From contig NZ_AP027737.1 of assembly GCF_030296695.1 (NCBI RefSeq), positions 1,860,001-1,924,000 on the forward strand: a stretch of 64,000 bases of DNA, read 5' to 3'. This document shows positions 27,225 through 35,841 of the stretch, piece after piece. Source of the DNA: Agromyces mangrovi. GTDB lineage: Bacteria > Actinomycetota > Actinomycetes > Actinomycetales > Microbacteriaceae. The position numbers and the translations under genes are program-made. A model generated the notes under the pieces. It was given only the letters and a program-made list of their open reading frames with translations, ran no database searches and was not told where the DNA came from. Position 1 is the first letter of the stretch; every line of letters begins with the position of its first letter.

Positions 27225-27482
27225 ATGACAAAGACGAAGGCCAGCACGGAGGAGTGGCTCGACGAGCTCCGGCTCGAGAAGTCGGATATGCGCGACGGCG
27301 CGCACCTCGCGCGGATCGGCGTCGCGCTCGACGCGATCGAGGCGGCGGAGCGGGAACTCGTCGCCGCCGTCGCCGCGGCCCACGCGGCCGGCGACTCGTG
27401 GGCCGCGATCGGGGCGGTGCTCGGCACGAGCCGGCAGGCGGCGCATCGACGGTTCGCGTCGCAGATCGACACGCAGGGCTGA
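27225..27482 (+). CDS. Small HTH protein, possible antitoxin partner
   Basis: An 85-residue, highly charged helical protein that follows the toxin-like gene by 12 bases. The C-terminal part DSWAAIGAVLGTSRQAAHRRF resembles a sigma-region-4-like helix-turn-helix. Such small proteins follow BrnT-like or related toxins in many actinobacteria, but the antitoxin role is inference. GAGAGG lies before the ATG; an in-frame GTG at 27216 is less likely. Confidence 0.6.
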   Translation: MTKTKASTEEWLDELRLEKSDMRDGAHLARIGVALDAIEAAERELVAAVAAAHAAGDSWAAIGAVLGTSRQAAHRRFASQIDTQG

Positions 27483-27499
27483 GGCGGCGACGGCAGCGA

Positions 27500-27539
27500 G
27501 CGGATGCGACTGGGCGCGCGGCGGCCCTGAGGCATCCGC
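27500..27539. repeat. GCGGATGC inverted repeat after small HTH gene
   Basis: GCGGATGC (27500-27507) and GCATCCGC (27532-27539) form perfect 8-bp arms around a GC-rich 24-base loop, just downstream of the stop at 27482. It may act as a terminator, but the long loop makes this uncertain. Confidence 0.4.
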
Positions 27540-27604
27540 CCGCCCTTCTCCCCAGTTCTCGAATCGATTCGGTGATCTCGCCCGGTCGGCCTAGCGTGGA
27601 ACCC

Positions 27605-28399
27605 ATGCTCACCGACACCCCCGTACGCCTCGGCGTCCAACTCCACCCCCAGCACGCCACGGCCCAGAACATGCGCGACGCGGTGATGCGTTGCGAGGAT
27701 CTCGGCGTCGACATCGTCTTCAACTGGGACCACTTCTTCCCGCTCTACGGCGAGGCCGACGGCCAGCACTTCGAGTCGTGGACCCTGCTCGCCGCCTGGG
27801 CCGAGCAGACCGAGCGCGTCGAGCTCGGCGCGCTCGTGAACTGCAACAGCTACCGCAACCCCGACCTGCAGGCCGACATGGCCCGCACGATCGACCACAT
27901 CAGCGCCAAGGGCGGCGAGGGCCGGTTCATCTTCGGCACCGGCTCCGGCTGGTTCGAGCGCGACTACGACGAGTACGGCTACGACTTCGGCACCGTCGGC
28001 TCGCGGCTCGACGACCTCGCCGAGGCGATGCCGCGCATCGAGGCGCGCTGGGCGAAGCTCAACCCGGCGCCGACTCGCCGCATCCCCGTGCTCATCGGCG
28101 GCAAGGGCGAGCAGAAGACGCTGAAGCTCGTGGCCAAGCACGCCGACGTGTGGCACAGCTTCGTCAAGCCCGAGGAGATCGCGCACAAGGTGTCGGTCAT
28201 CGACGCCTGGGGCGAGAAGGTCGGGCGCGACACGTCGGACATCGTCGTGTCGAACGAGCTCGCCCGGGCCGACGACGAGAAGGCGAACGCGTACTACGAC
28301 GCGGGCGTGCGCATGTTCACGCTCGGCCTCAACGGCCCCGACTACGACATGATCCAGGTCTCGCGCTGGCTCGCCTGGCGCGACGCCAAGAACTCCTGA
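27605..28399 (+). CDS. LLM class F420-dependent oxidoreductase
   Basis: A 264-residue luciferase-like barrel protein: VRLGVQLHPQHATAQNMRDA at the start, DIVFNWDHFFPLYG, RVELGALVNCNSYRNPDL, and the signature FIFGTGSGWFERDYDEYG. These suit the F420-dependent LLM subfamily of actinobacteria. The substrate is unknown. TAGCGT lies seven bases before the ATG (leaderless). A strong hairpin at 28416-28460 follows. Confidence 0.87.
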   Translation: MLTDTPVRLGVQLHPQHATAQNMRDAVMRCEDLGVDIVFNWDHFFPLYGEADGQHFESWTLLAAWAEQTERVELGALVNCNSYRNPDLQADMARTIDHISAKGGEGRFIFGTGSGWFERDYDEYGYDFGTVGSRLDDLAEAMPRIEARWAKLNPAPTRRIPVLIGGKGEQKTLKLVAKHADVWHSFVKPEEIAHKVSVIDAWGEKVGRDTSDIVVSNELARADDEKANAYYDAGVRMFTLGLNGPDYDMIQVSRWLAWRDAKNS

Positions 28400-28415
28400 C
28401 ACCAGGGCGCTGAAG

Positions 28416-28460
28416 CGCACGGATGCTGCGTGCCGACGCTGAGCACGCAGCATCCGTGCG
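28416..28460. terminator. Perfect 18-bp stem hairpin after LLM gene
   Basis: Arms 28416-28433 and 28443-28460 are perfectly complementary with a 9-base loop, 17 bases after the stop. There is no T-run, as is common for actinobacterial terminators. The arms contain CGGATGC, close to the recurrent GGATGCC oligomer. Confidence 0.65.
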
Positions 28461-28629
28461 TCTCAATCGGTATCGCGCCGCGCTCGGGCATGTGACACTG
28501 GAAGCGGCGTCCCGCACCGCCTGCGGGGCTCGAGGAGAGTGACCTGGTCCGCCGACACCCTGCGGCGTCGCCGCGGCTGCCGGTCCTCGCCGGCACCGTC
28601 GCACCGCCGCCCCGAGTGAAGGAGGCGCG

Positions 28630-29544
28630 ATGTCGATCGCTACCGACCACCCCACCGACGACCGGACCCTGACCGCCGCCGAGTCGGTCGGCCCGACCGC
28701 CGAGACCGCGACCACCACCGACCGCCCCGAGCGCACCGCCGTGCGCAAGTCGGTGCTGATGTGCCGCCCCGAGCACTTCACGGTCGTGTACCGCATCAAC
28801 CCGTGGATGAACCCCGCACTGCCGACCGACACGACCCTCGCCGTGCAGCAGTGGGAGGCCCTCTACGAGACCTACCTGCAGCTCGGGTACGACGTGCAGC
28901 TCATCGACCCGGTCGAGGGCCTGCCCGACATGGTCTACGCCGCGAACGGCGGCTTCGTGCTCGACGGCATCGCCTACGGCGCGAGCTTCACCCACCCCGA
29001 GCGCCAGGCCGAGGGCCCCGCCTACATGGACTGGTTCGGCGACGCCGGCTTCGACGTACGCCGCCCGCTCGAGATCAACGAGGGCGAGGGCGACTTCCTG
29101 CTCGTCGGCGACGCGATCCTCGCGGGCACCGGGTTCCGCAGCGACTCGCGTTCGCACGAGGAGATCGGGCGCGTGTTCGGCCGCGAGGTCGTCACCCTCC
29201 GCCTCATCAACCCCAGCTACTACCACCTCGACACCGCGCTCGCCGTGCTCGACCCGACGCCCGGCCGCGAGCACATCGCCTACCTGCCGAGCGCGTTCGA
29301 CGAGGCATCCCGCACCCTGCTCGAGGCCCGCTACCCCGACGCGATCATCGTGTCGGAGGAGGACGCGGCGATCCTCGGCCTCAACTCGTTCAGCGACAAC
29401 CGCAACGTCGTGATCGCGTCGCGCGCCACCGGCTTCGCCGAGCAGCTGCGCGCCAACGGCTACACCCCGATCGGCGTCGACCTCTCCGAGCTGCTGCTCG
29501 GCGGCGGCGGCGTCAAGTGCTGCACCCTGGAGCTGCGCCGATGA
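28630..29544 (+). CDS. Dimethylargininase / arginine deiminase-like hydrolase (DDAH)
   Basis: A 304-residue amidinotransferase-fold protein. DDAH enzymes turn methylated arginine into citrulline and methylamines. Visible are the substrate loop MVYAANGGFVLDG, NEGEGDFLLVGD, the histidine segment SYYHLDTALAVLDP and the terminal catalytic cysteine in GGGGVKCCTLELRR. The first 30 residues are low-complexity Thr/Asp/Ala. It is coupled by ATGA to rocD, so it supplies ornithine-related catabolism; a bacterial enzyme that releases ornithine from arginine directly is an alternative. AAGGAGGCGCG precedes the ATG. Confidence 0.85.
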   Translation: MSIATDHPTDDRTLTAAESVGPTAETATTTDRPERTAVRKSVLMCRPEHFTVVYRINPWMNPALPTDTTLAVQQWEALYETYLQLGYDVQLIDPVEGLPDMVYAANGGFVLDGIAYGASFTHPERQAEGPAYMDWFGDAGFDVRRPLEINEGEGDFLLVGDAILAGTGFRSDSRSHEEIGRVFGREVVTLRLINPSYYHLDTALAVLDPTPGREHIAYLPSAFDEASRTLLEARYPDAIIVSEEDAAILGLNSFSDNRNVVIASRATGFAEQLRANGYTPIGVDLSELLLGGGGVKCCTLELRR

Positions 29545-30863
29545 CCACCAACCAGACATCCCGCGCCGCCGAGACCCCCGAGTTCGGAGTGGCATCCGAG
29601 GTCCCCGGGTTCGGTGGGCATCCTTGGGCAGGGACCTCGGATGCCACTCCGAACCCCACGGACAACGCCATCGCCCTCGAGGAGGCGCACGCGGCGCACA
29701 ACTACCACCCGCTCCCGGTCGTCGTCGCATCCGGCGAGGGCGCCTGGGTCACGGATGTCGAGGGGCGACGCTACCTCGACTGCCTCGCCGCCTACTCGGC
29801 GGTGAATTTCGGCCACGGGCATCCGCAGCTGCTCGCCGCCGCGCACGAGCAGCTGGACCGCATCACGCTCACGAGCCGCGCGTTCCACAACGACCGGCTC
29901 GGGCCGTTCGTGACCGAGCTCGCCGAGCTCGTCGGCATGGACATGGTGCTGCCGATGAACACGGGCGCCGAGGCGGTCGAGTCGGCGATCAAGGTCGCTC
30001 GCGCGTGGGGGTACCGGGTCAAGGGCGTGGCGCCGGATGCCGCGAACATCGTCGTGATGGCCGGCAACTTCCACGGCCGCACCACCACGATCGTCTCGTT
30101 CAGCGACGACCCCGACGCGCGCGCCGACTTCGGTCCGTTCACGCCGGGCTTCCGGGCGGTGCCGTACGGCGACGCCGACGCGGTGGCCGACGCGATCGAC
30201 GCGAACACGGTCGCGGTGCTCGTCGAGCCGATCCAGGGCGAGGCGGGCATCGTCGTGCCGCCGGTCGACTTCCTGCCGCGGGTGCGAGAACTGTGCGACG
30301 CGCGCCACGTGCTGCTCATCGCCGACGAGATCCAGTCGGGGCTCGGCCGCACCGGCTCGACGCTCGCGTGCGAGCTCGTCGACGTGCGCCCCGACCTCGT
30401 GACGCTCGGCAAGGCGCTCGGCGGCGGCATCGTGCCGGTGTCGGCCGTCGTCGGCGGCAGCGAGGTGCTCGGCGTGCTCCGGCCGGGCGAGCACGGCTCG
30501 ACGTTCGGCGGCAACCCGCTGGCGGCCGCCGTGGGCCTCGAGGTGGTGCGGATGCTCGCGAGCGGCGAGCCGCAGGCCCGGGCGCGCGAACTGGGTGCGC
30601 GGCTGCGCGCGCGGCTCGACGCGATCGTCGGCCGGGGCGTGGTCGCCGTGCGTGGCGCCGGTCTCTGGGCGGGCATCGACATCGACCCCGTGCTCGGCAC
30701 GGGCCGCGAGGTCTGCGAGGCGCTCATGCGCCGTGGCGTACTGGCGAAGGACACCCACGGGTCGACGATCCGCCTCGCGCCGCCGATCGTCGTCGAGGCA
30801 TCCGACCTCGACTGGGCCGTCGACCAGCTGGAGGCCGTGCTCGCCGAGCTCGCCGCCCGCTGA
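29541..30863 (+). CDS. rocD: Ornithine aminotransferase (RocD)
   Basis: A 440-residue class III PLP aminotransferase that converts ornithine to glutamate semialdehyde. The protein reads AHNYHPLPVVVASGEGAWV, LPMNTGAEAVESAIKVAR, DEIQSGLGRTG and the PLP lysine in VTLGKALGGGIVPVSAV. The start overlaps the upstream stop (ATGA). The N terminus carries about 29 extra residues (from PEFGVASEV on) encoded by a 73-bp palindrome (29582-29654) that stays in frame; the homologous part begins at DNAIALEEAHAAHNYHP. Confidence 0.92.
   Translation: MTTNQTSRAAETPEFGVASEVPGFGGHPWAGTSDATPNPTDNAIALEEAHAAHNYHPLPVVVASGEGAWVTDVEGRRYLDCLAAYSAVNFGHGHPQLLAAAHEQLDRITLTSRAFHNDRLGPFVTELAELVGMDMVLPMNTGAEAVESAIKVARAWGYRVKGVAPDAANIVVMAGNFHGRTTTIVSFSDDPDARADFGPFTPGFRAVPYGDADAVADAIDANTVAVLVEPIQGEAGIVVPPVDFLPRVRELCDARHVLLIADEIQSGLGRTGSTLACELVDVRPDLVTLGKALGGGIVPVSAVVGGSEVLGVLRPGEHGSTFGGNPLAAAVGLEVVRMLASGEPQARARELGARLRARLDAIVGRGVVAVRGAGLWAGIDIDPVLGTGREVCEALMRRGVLAKDTHGSTIRLAPPIVVEASDLDWAVDQLEAVLAELAAR
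29582..29654. repeat. 73-bp palindrome inside rocD coding region
   Basis: Perfect 24-bp arms (29582-29605 and 29631-29654) flank a 25-base centre. Both arms contain the GGCATCCG/CGGATGCC oligomer and the centre has another GGGCATCC. The element lies within codons 15-38 of rocD and adds residues with no counterpart in the family core, while keeping the frame. Confidence 0.8.
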
Positions 30864-30883
30864 GCTCGCCGCCCGCCGACGGC

Positions 30884-32155
30884 TCAGCGCCGGCGCTCGG
30901 CCACGCGGGTCGCGGTGACGGCGAGCACGAGGAACGTCGTCGTGCTGCCCACGAGCACCGCGATCGGCAGGGTCCAGCCCGACGTCGCCTCGTGCAGCGC
31001 ACCGAGCACGGGCGGACTGAGCGCGGCGATCAGGTAGCCGCCGCCCTGCACGATGGCCGACATGCCACCGGCCTCGCGGTCGGTCCGCGCATGCCGCACG
31101 ATCAGCGTGAAGATCACCACGAACCCGCCGCCCTGGGCGATTCCGCCGAGGAACTCCCAGACGAGGTAGGCCTCGGGTGCCAGCAGCAGCCCGACCGGCA
31201 GGCTCACCCAGAGCGAGCCGACGACGGCCGCCGGCACCCACTGCGGCGCGCGGGCGCCGAGCAGCGGCACGCCGAGCGCCCCGATGATCGCCGCGACCTG
31301 GAAGATGGACGAGGCGGCGCCGGCCGCGATCTCGCCGATGCCGCGCAGGTCGGCGAGCATGGTCGGCAGCCAGCTCGTGACCCCGTAGTACCCCCAGGCC
31401 TGCGCCGCGAAGGCGGCCGTCAGCACCCAGGTGAGCGGGTTGCGCCAGGCCGAGACGGATGCCCCGGGGCCGGAGCCCGGACCGCCGCGGTCATCGATGA
31501 CCGCGATCCCGCCGGTCAGCAGCTCCGTCGTGGTGAGCGACGGGTCGCTGTCGGCTGCCGCCGCTCCGACGCGTCGCCGCCGACGCAGGTACGCGCCCCA
31601 GACGACGAGCGCGGCGAGCACGAACACGCCCCAGGCCGCCGTCGCGATCCGCCACCCGACGAGGTCGGCGAGCGGCGCGGTCGCGAGCGAGGTGATCATC
31701 GTGCCGACGTTGAGCATGGCGGTGTAGACGCCGGTCACGAGCGCGGCGCGCTCGGGCGGCACGTCGCGCCGGATGACGACCGGGATGACCACGTTGCCGA
31801 TCGTGATGGAGACGCCGATCACGAGCATGCCGGCGAACGCGGCGGGCACACCGCCGGCCGAGCGCAGCACGGTGCCGGCGAGCACCCCGAGCAGCGCGAT
31901 GAGCACCGCGCGCTCGGCGCCGCTCAGGCGGATGACGAGCGCCGCGACGGGCGTGGCGAGCGCGAAGCACAGCACCGCGAGGGTGGTGAGCAGCCCCGCC
32001 GTGGCGGGCGTCAGGCCGAGATCGGCCTCGATGCGCTCGAGCACCGGCGCGAGCGCCACGATCGGGGCGCGCAGGTTGAGCGCGACGAGCATGATGCCCG
32101 CCGTGAGCAGCCACGGGAACGCGCGGGCCGCGGCGTCCCGGGATGGAGGTGTCAC
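30884..32155 (-). CDS. MFS transporter, CynX/NimT family
   Basis: A protein of about 423 residues with 12 hydrophobic helices. The N-terminal LLTAGIMLVALNLRAPIVAL and ERIEADLGLTPATAGLLTTL are typical of the CynX/NimT (cyanate/nitroimidazole) branch. The central cytoplasmic loop is Asp/Ser-rich. The substrate is unknown. The GTG start (VTPPSRDAAARAF) lies eight bases after TACGAT. It ends 20 bases from the convergent rocD. Confidence 0.87.
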   Translation of the reverse strand: MTPPSRDAAARAFPWLLTAGIMLVALNLRAPIVALAPVLERIEADLGLTPATAGLLTTLAVLCFALATPVAALVIRLSGAERAVLIALLGVLAGTVLRSAGGVPAAFAGMLVIGVSITIGNVVIPVVIRRDVPPERAALVTGVYTAMLNVGTMITSLATAPLADLVGWRIATAAWGVFVLAALVVWGAYLRRRRRVGAAAADSDPSLTTTELLTGGIAVIDDRGGPGSGPGASVSAWRNPLTWVLTAAFAAQAWGYYGVTSWLPTMLADLRGIGEIAAGAASSIFQVAAIIGALGVPLLGARAPQWVPAAVVGSLWVSLPVGLLLAPEAYLVWEFLGGIAQGGGFVVIFTLIVRHARTDREAGGMSAIVQGGGYLIAALSPPVLGALHEATSGWTLPIAVLVGSTTTFLVLAVTATRVAERRR

Positions 32156-32256
32156 TGCGCTCGATCGTACGCGGTGGCGTCGGCGCCGCGCCGGGCTCGT
32201 GGCATCCGTCGCCCTCGCTCTCGACCCGCGGGGCACGACGGGCATAGCATGACGCC

Positions 32257-33774
32257 ATGAGCGACGACGTCGCGAAGCCGGCGCCGGGGGACGCGAGTCC
32301 GTCGGAGGGGGAGCCGAGACTGCCGGGGGTCGGCACGCAGGACGACCACGGGTTCTTCGGCCAGCCCCGCGCGCTCGCGAACATCTTCGGCGTGGAGATG
32401 TGGGAGCGCTTCAGCTTCTACGGCATGCAGGGCATCCTGCTGCTCTACCTCTACTACTCCGCGTCCGAGGGCGGCCTCGGCATGGAGCAGTCGACGGCGG
32501 CGGGCATCGTCGGCGCGTACGGCGGCGCGGTCTACCTGTCGACCGTGCTCGGCGCGTGGATCGCCGACCGGCTGTTCGGCTCCGAGCGCGTGCTCTTCTG
32601 GAGCGCCGTGGTCATCATGCTCGGTCACATCGCGCTCGCGCTGCTGCCCGGGTTCTGGGGCGTCGGCGTCGGGCTGATCCTCGTCGCGCTCGGCAGCGGC
32701 GGACTGAAGGCGAACGCCACGGCCGTCGTCGGCACGCTCTATCGGCCCGAGGACCCGCGCCGCGACGCGGGGTTCTCGCTGTTCTACCTGGGCATCAACC
32801 TCGGCGCGTTCCTCGGGCCGCTGCTGACCGGCCTGCTGCAGTCCAACCTCGGCTTCCACTGGGGCTTCGGGCTCGCGGCGGTCGGCATGGCGATCGGGCT
32901 CATCCAGTACTCGTTCGGTCGCCGTCGCATCCCCGACATCGCGCGCGAGGTGCCGAACCCGCTGCCGCGGGATCGCCGCATCATCGCGGTCGTCATCGCC
33001 GCGATCGCGATCGTGCTGGTCGTCGTCGGCGTGCTGCTCGGCCTCATCACGGCCGACAACCTCGTGACCCTCGTCATCGCGGGCACCGTGATCGCCGCGA
33101 TCGCGTACTTCGCCGTGATCCTCACGTCGCAGCGCATCACCGGCACCGAGCGATCGCGCGTGTACGGATTCATCCCGCTGTTCATCACGAGCGTCGGGTT
33201 CTGGTCGCTGTACCAGCAGCAGTTCACCGTGCTCACGATCTACTCCGACGAGCAGCTCGACCGCACCATCCTCGGCTGGGAGATGCCGGTGCCGTGGGTG
33301 CAGGCGATCAACCCGATCTTCATCATCATCCTGTCCGGCGTGTTCGCCGCGCTCTGGACGAAGCTCGGCACCCGCCAGCCGTCCACGCCGGTGAAGTTCG
33401 CACTCGGCACGGTCGTCATGGGCGTGGCGTTCCTGCTCTTCCTGCCGTTCGCCGACGGCGGGAAGAACTCCACGCCGCTGCTCTGGATGGTGCTCATCCT
33501 CTTCACCTTCACGGTCGCCGAGCTGCTGCTCTCCCCGGTCGGGCTGTCGGTGGCGACCAAGCTCGCGCCCGCGATCTTCCGCACCCAGATGGTGGCGCTG
33601 TTCTTCCTGTCGATCGCACTCGGCACGTCGATCGCGGGCCTGCTCGCCGAGTTCTACACGAGCGTGAACGAGGCGACGTACTTCGGCGTGCTCGGACTGA
33701 TCGCGATCGCGATCGGCGCCTCCCTGTTCCTGGCGGTGCGGCCGGTACTCACACTCATGCGCGGGGTGCGCTGA
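32257..33774 (+). CDS. POT family peptide:proton symporter
   Basis: A 505-residue carrier with 14 hydrophobic helices. The family motifs are present: WERFSFYGMQGILLLYLYY in helix 1 and FYLGINLGAFLGPLLTGLL (the FYXXINXG signature) in helix 5, with a cytoplasmic loop rich in Arg near residue 225. These proteins import di- and tripeptides with protons. The first 25 residues are acidic and Pro-rich. TAGCAT lies six bases before the ATG; this divergent interval is shared with the MFS gene at 32155. Confidence 0.92.
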   Translation: MSDDVAKPAPGDASPSEGEPRLPGVGTQDDHGFFGQPRALANIFGVEMWERFSFYGMQGILLLYLYYSASEGGLGMEQSTAAGIVGAYGGAVYLSTVLGAWIADRLFGSERVLFWSAVVIMLGHIALALLPGFWGVGVGLILVALGSGGLKANATAVVGTLYRPEDPRRDAGFSLFYLGINLGAFLGPLLTGLLQSNLGFHWGFGLAAVGMAIGLIQYSFGRRRIPDIAREVPNPLPRDRRIIAVVIAAIAIVLVVVGVLLGLITADNLVTLVIAGTVIAAIAYFAVILTSQRITGTERSRVYGFIPLFITSVGFWSLYQQQFTVLTIYSDEQLDRTILGWEMPVPWVQAINPIFIIILSGVFAALWTKLGTRQPSTPVKFALGTVVMGVAFLLFLPFADGGKNSTPLLWMVLILFTFTVAELLLSPVGLSVATKLAPAIFRTQMVALFFLSIALGTSIAGLLAEFYTSVNEATYFGVLGLIAIAIGASLFLAVRPVLTLMRGVR

Positions 33775-33794
33775 CCCGCGGATACGATGACGGG

Positions 33795-34622
33795 ATGACG
33801 CTCCCGCTCGTGGTGATCCCCACGTACGACGAGCGCGACAACATCGGCCCGATCATCGCGCGCGTCCGTGCCGCGGTGCCCGAGGCATCCGTGCTCGTGG
33901 TCGATGACGCGTCACCCGACGGCACCGGCGAGCTCGCCGACGAGATCGCCGCGACCGACGCCGCCGTGCACGTGCTGCACCGCACGGGCAAGCAGGGCCT
34001 CGGCGCCGCCTACCTCGCGGCCTTCGATTGGGCGCTCGAGCGCCGCTTCGACCCGATCGTGCAGCTGGACGCCGACGGGTCGCACCTGCCCGAGGAGCTG
34101 CCGCGACTGCTGGCACGGCTCGAGGCGACGGATGCCTCCCAGGCGGCCCCCGACCTCGTCGTGGGGTCGCGCTGGGTCGACGGCGGCTCCGTGGAGAACT
34201 GGCCGGCGTATCGGCAGGCGATCTCGCGCGTCGGCAGCGCGTACGCGCACCTCATGCTGCGGCTGCCCGCACGCGATGCGACCGCGGGGTACCGCGTCTT
34301 CCGTGCCGACGCGCTGCGGCGCATCGACCTGGCCGACGTGCACACCCGCGGGTACGGGTTCCAGGTCGACGTGCTCTGGCACGCGCACCGGGCCGGCCTC
34401 GTCGTGGTCGAGGAGCCCGTGCGGTTCGTCGAGCGCGAGCGGGGTGCGTCGAAGATGAGCGTCGGCATCGCGGTGGAGGCGGCGGCCCGGGTCACGTGGT
34501 GGGCGATCCGCGCGCCGTGGACGCGTCGGCCCGCCGATGCGGGCTCGGCCGGTCGGTCAGACCGCCAGGTGCAGCGGGTCGGCGAGCAGCCGCGTCCGGG
34601 CGGTGGCGAACCCGCCGAGTAG
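33795..34622 (+). CDS. Polyprenol monophosphomannose synthase-type glycosyltransferase
   Basis: A 275-residue GT2 enzyme: LVVIPTYDERDNIGPIIARV at the nucleotide-binding start, VVDDASPDGTGELAD and IVQLDADGSHLPEELPRLL (metal-binding DXD), then VVGSRWVDGGSVENWP and DATAGYRVF. The order fits dolichol/polyprenol-phosphate mannosyltransferases, which supply mannose for cell-wall lipoglycans or glycoproteins. No C-terminal membrane anchor is present, as in single-domain forms. TACGAT lies six bases before the ATG. Its last 66 bases overlap the convergent ROK gene. Confidence 0.87.
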   Translation: MTLPLVVIPTYDERDNIGPIIARVRAAVPEASVLVVDDASPDGTGELADEIAATDAAVHVLHRTGKQGLGAAYLAAFDWALERRFDPIVQLDADGSHLPEELPRLLARLEATDASQAAPDLVVGSRWVDGGSVENWPAYRQAISRVGSAYAHLMLRLPARDATAGYRVFRADALRRIDLADVHTRGYGFQVDVLWHAHRAGLVVVEEPVRFVERERGASKMSVGIAVEAAARVTWWAIRAPWTRRPADAGSAGRSDRQVQRVGEQPRPGGGEPAE

Positions 34623-35801
34623 CGCCGCGTCGGGCCCGGCGGCGCCGGCGACCACGAGCGGCGCCTGCTCGGTGTCGGCCGCGAGGAAGCCGTCGGTCGC
34701 GACCGCGTCGGCGATGTCGCCGACCAGGTCGCCCCAGTAGCCGCCGATCACGATGACCTCGGGGTCGAGCACCGCGTCGAGGGCGCGCAGCGCGCGGCCG
34801 ATCCAGAGCACGGCGTCGTTCCACGACCACACGGCGGGCTGGTCGTTCGCCGCGATCTGCTCGCGCAGCTCGTCGAGCGCGGCGGCGAGCCCGTGCTCGC
34901 GGCGGAGTTCGGTCAGGCCGGCACGCTCGAGCACGATCTCGGGGCCGGCGATGGTGACGAGGCATCCGAGTTGCCCGCATCGGCACGGCACCCCGGTCGG
35001 GTCGATCGCGATGTGGCCGAAGGAGCCTGCGGAGGCGTGCGCGCCCGCGGCGGGAACGCCGCCTGCGACGATCGCGCCGGCGAGGCCGGTGTGGCCGGAG
35101 AGGTAGAGGAAGTCGTCGAGGCCGTCGAGCGCGTCGCGCTCGGCACGTGCCGCCGCGGCGCCCTCGCCGATCAGCGCGACACCATTCGGCAGCGCGGGCT
35201 CGAGCTCGCCCAGCCGGGGCAGGCGCTCGCGCAGCCCGCCGAGGACGTCGACGTCGCGCCAGCCGAGCTCGTGGTCGACGCGCACGACCGCGGGTGCGCC
35301 ACCGACGACGCCGGGTACGACCACGGAGACCGCGCCGACCCTCCGGTCGCGGCTGTCGGCGCCGCCGATCGCCGCGTCGAGTACGGGTGCCAGCACGTCG
35401 AGCACGCGATCCGGGTCTTCGAGCGGGCCGCCGTGTCGGGCGGTGAAGCGGGCGAGCTCGTCACCGGAGATGCCGTGCAGCACCGCGACCGCCGTGTCGG
35501 CGTCGATGCGCGCGGTGACGATGGCGAGGTCGTCGGTCGCGAGCCGGAGCACCGTCCGGGGCCTGCCGGAGCCGTCGCCGCCGACCGTTGCCTCTCGCAC
35601 GACACCCGCGTCGATGAGCGTGGTCGTCAGCGTGCGTATCGACCCCTTGGCGATGCCCGTCTCGCGTGCGAGCTCGGTGCGCGACGACGGCCCGTCGGCC
35701 GCGAGGCGCCCCACGACGAGTGCGAGGTTGCGCGTGCGCTCGTCCGGATCGGCCATGCGGGTGGCGTGCTGCTGGTCCCCGGTCCGTTCCCCTCGGATCA
35801 T
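34557..35801 (-). CDS. ROK family transcriptional regulator
   Basis: A 414-residue ROK repressor: an N-terminal helix-turn-helix (SSRTELARETGIAKGSIRTLT), then a sugar-kinase fold with DALDGLDDFLYLSGHTGLAG, GSFGHIAIDPTG and the zinc-binding PCRCGQLGCLVT. It likely binds a sugar or sugar phosphate. The position near a beta-glucosidase suggests control of glucoside use, as inference. ATG 35801 is chosen because CATGCT lies six bases upstream; ATG 35756 in the same frame is an alternative. Confidence 0.87.
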   Translation of the reverse strand: MIRGERTGDQQHATRMADPDERTRNLALVVGRLAADGPSSRTELARETGIAKGSIRTLTTTLIDAGVVREATVGGDGSGRPRTVLRLATDDLAIVTARIDADTAVAVLHGISGDELARFTARHGGPLEDPDRVLDVLAPVLDAAIGGADSRDRRVGAVSVVVPGVVGGAPAVVRVDHELGWRDVDVLGGLRERLPRLGELEPALPNGVALIGEGAAAARAERDALDGLDDFLYLSGHTGLAGAIVAGGVPAAGAHASAGSFGHIAIDPTGVPCRCGQLGCLVTIAGPEIVLERAGLTELRREHGLAAALDELREQIAANDQPAVWSWNDAVLWIGRALRALDAVLDPEVIVIGGYWGDLVGDIADAVATDGFLAADTEQAPLVVAGAAGPDAALLGGFATARTRLLADPLHLAV

Positions 35802-35841
35802 GTCGCCAGCATGGCACAGGGGTGCGCCCGTGCGGCAGACC

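Noticed and set aside
28500..28629. A guanidine-I (ykkC-like) or glycine riboswitch before the DDAH gene, because of CTGGTCCG and GGAGAG strings.
   Set aside because: The other conserved blocks of both classes are missing, so the resemblance is only a few bases.
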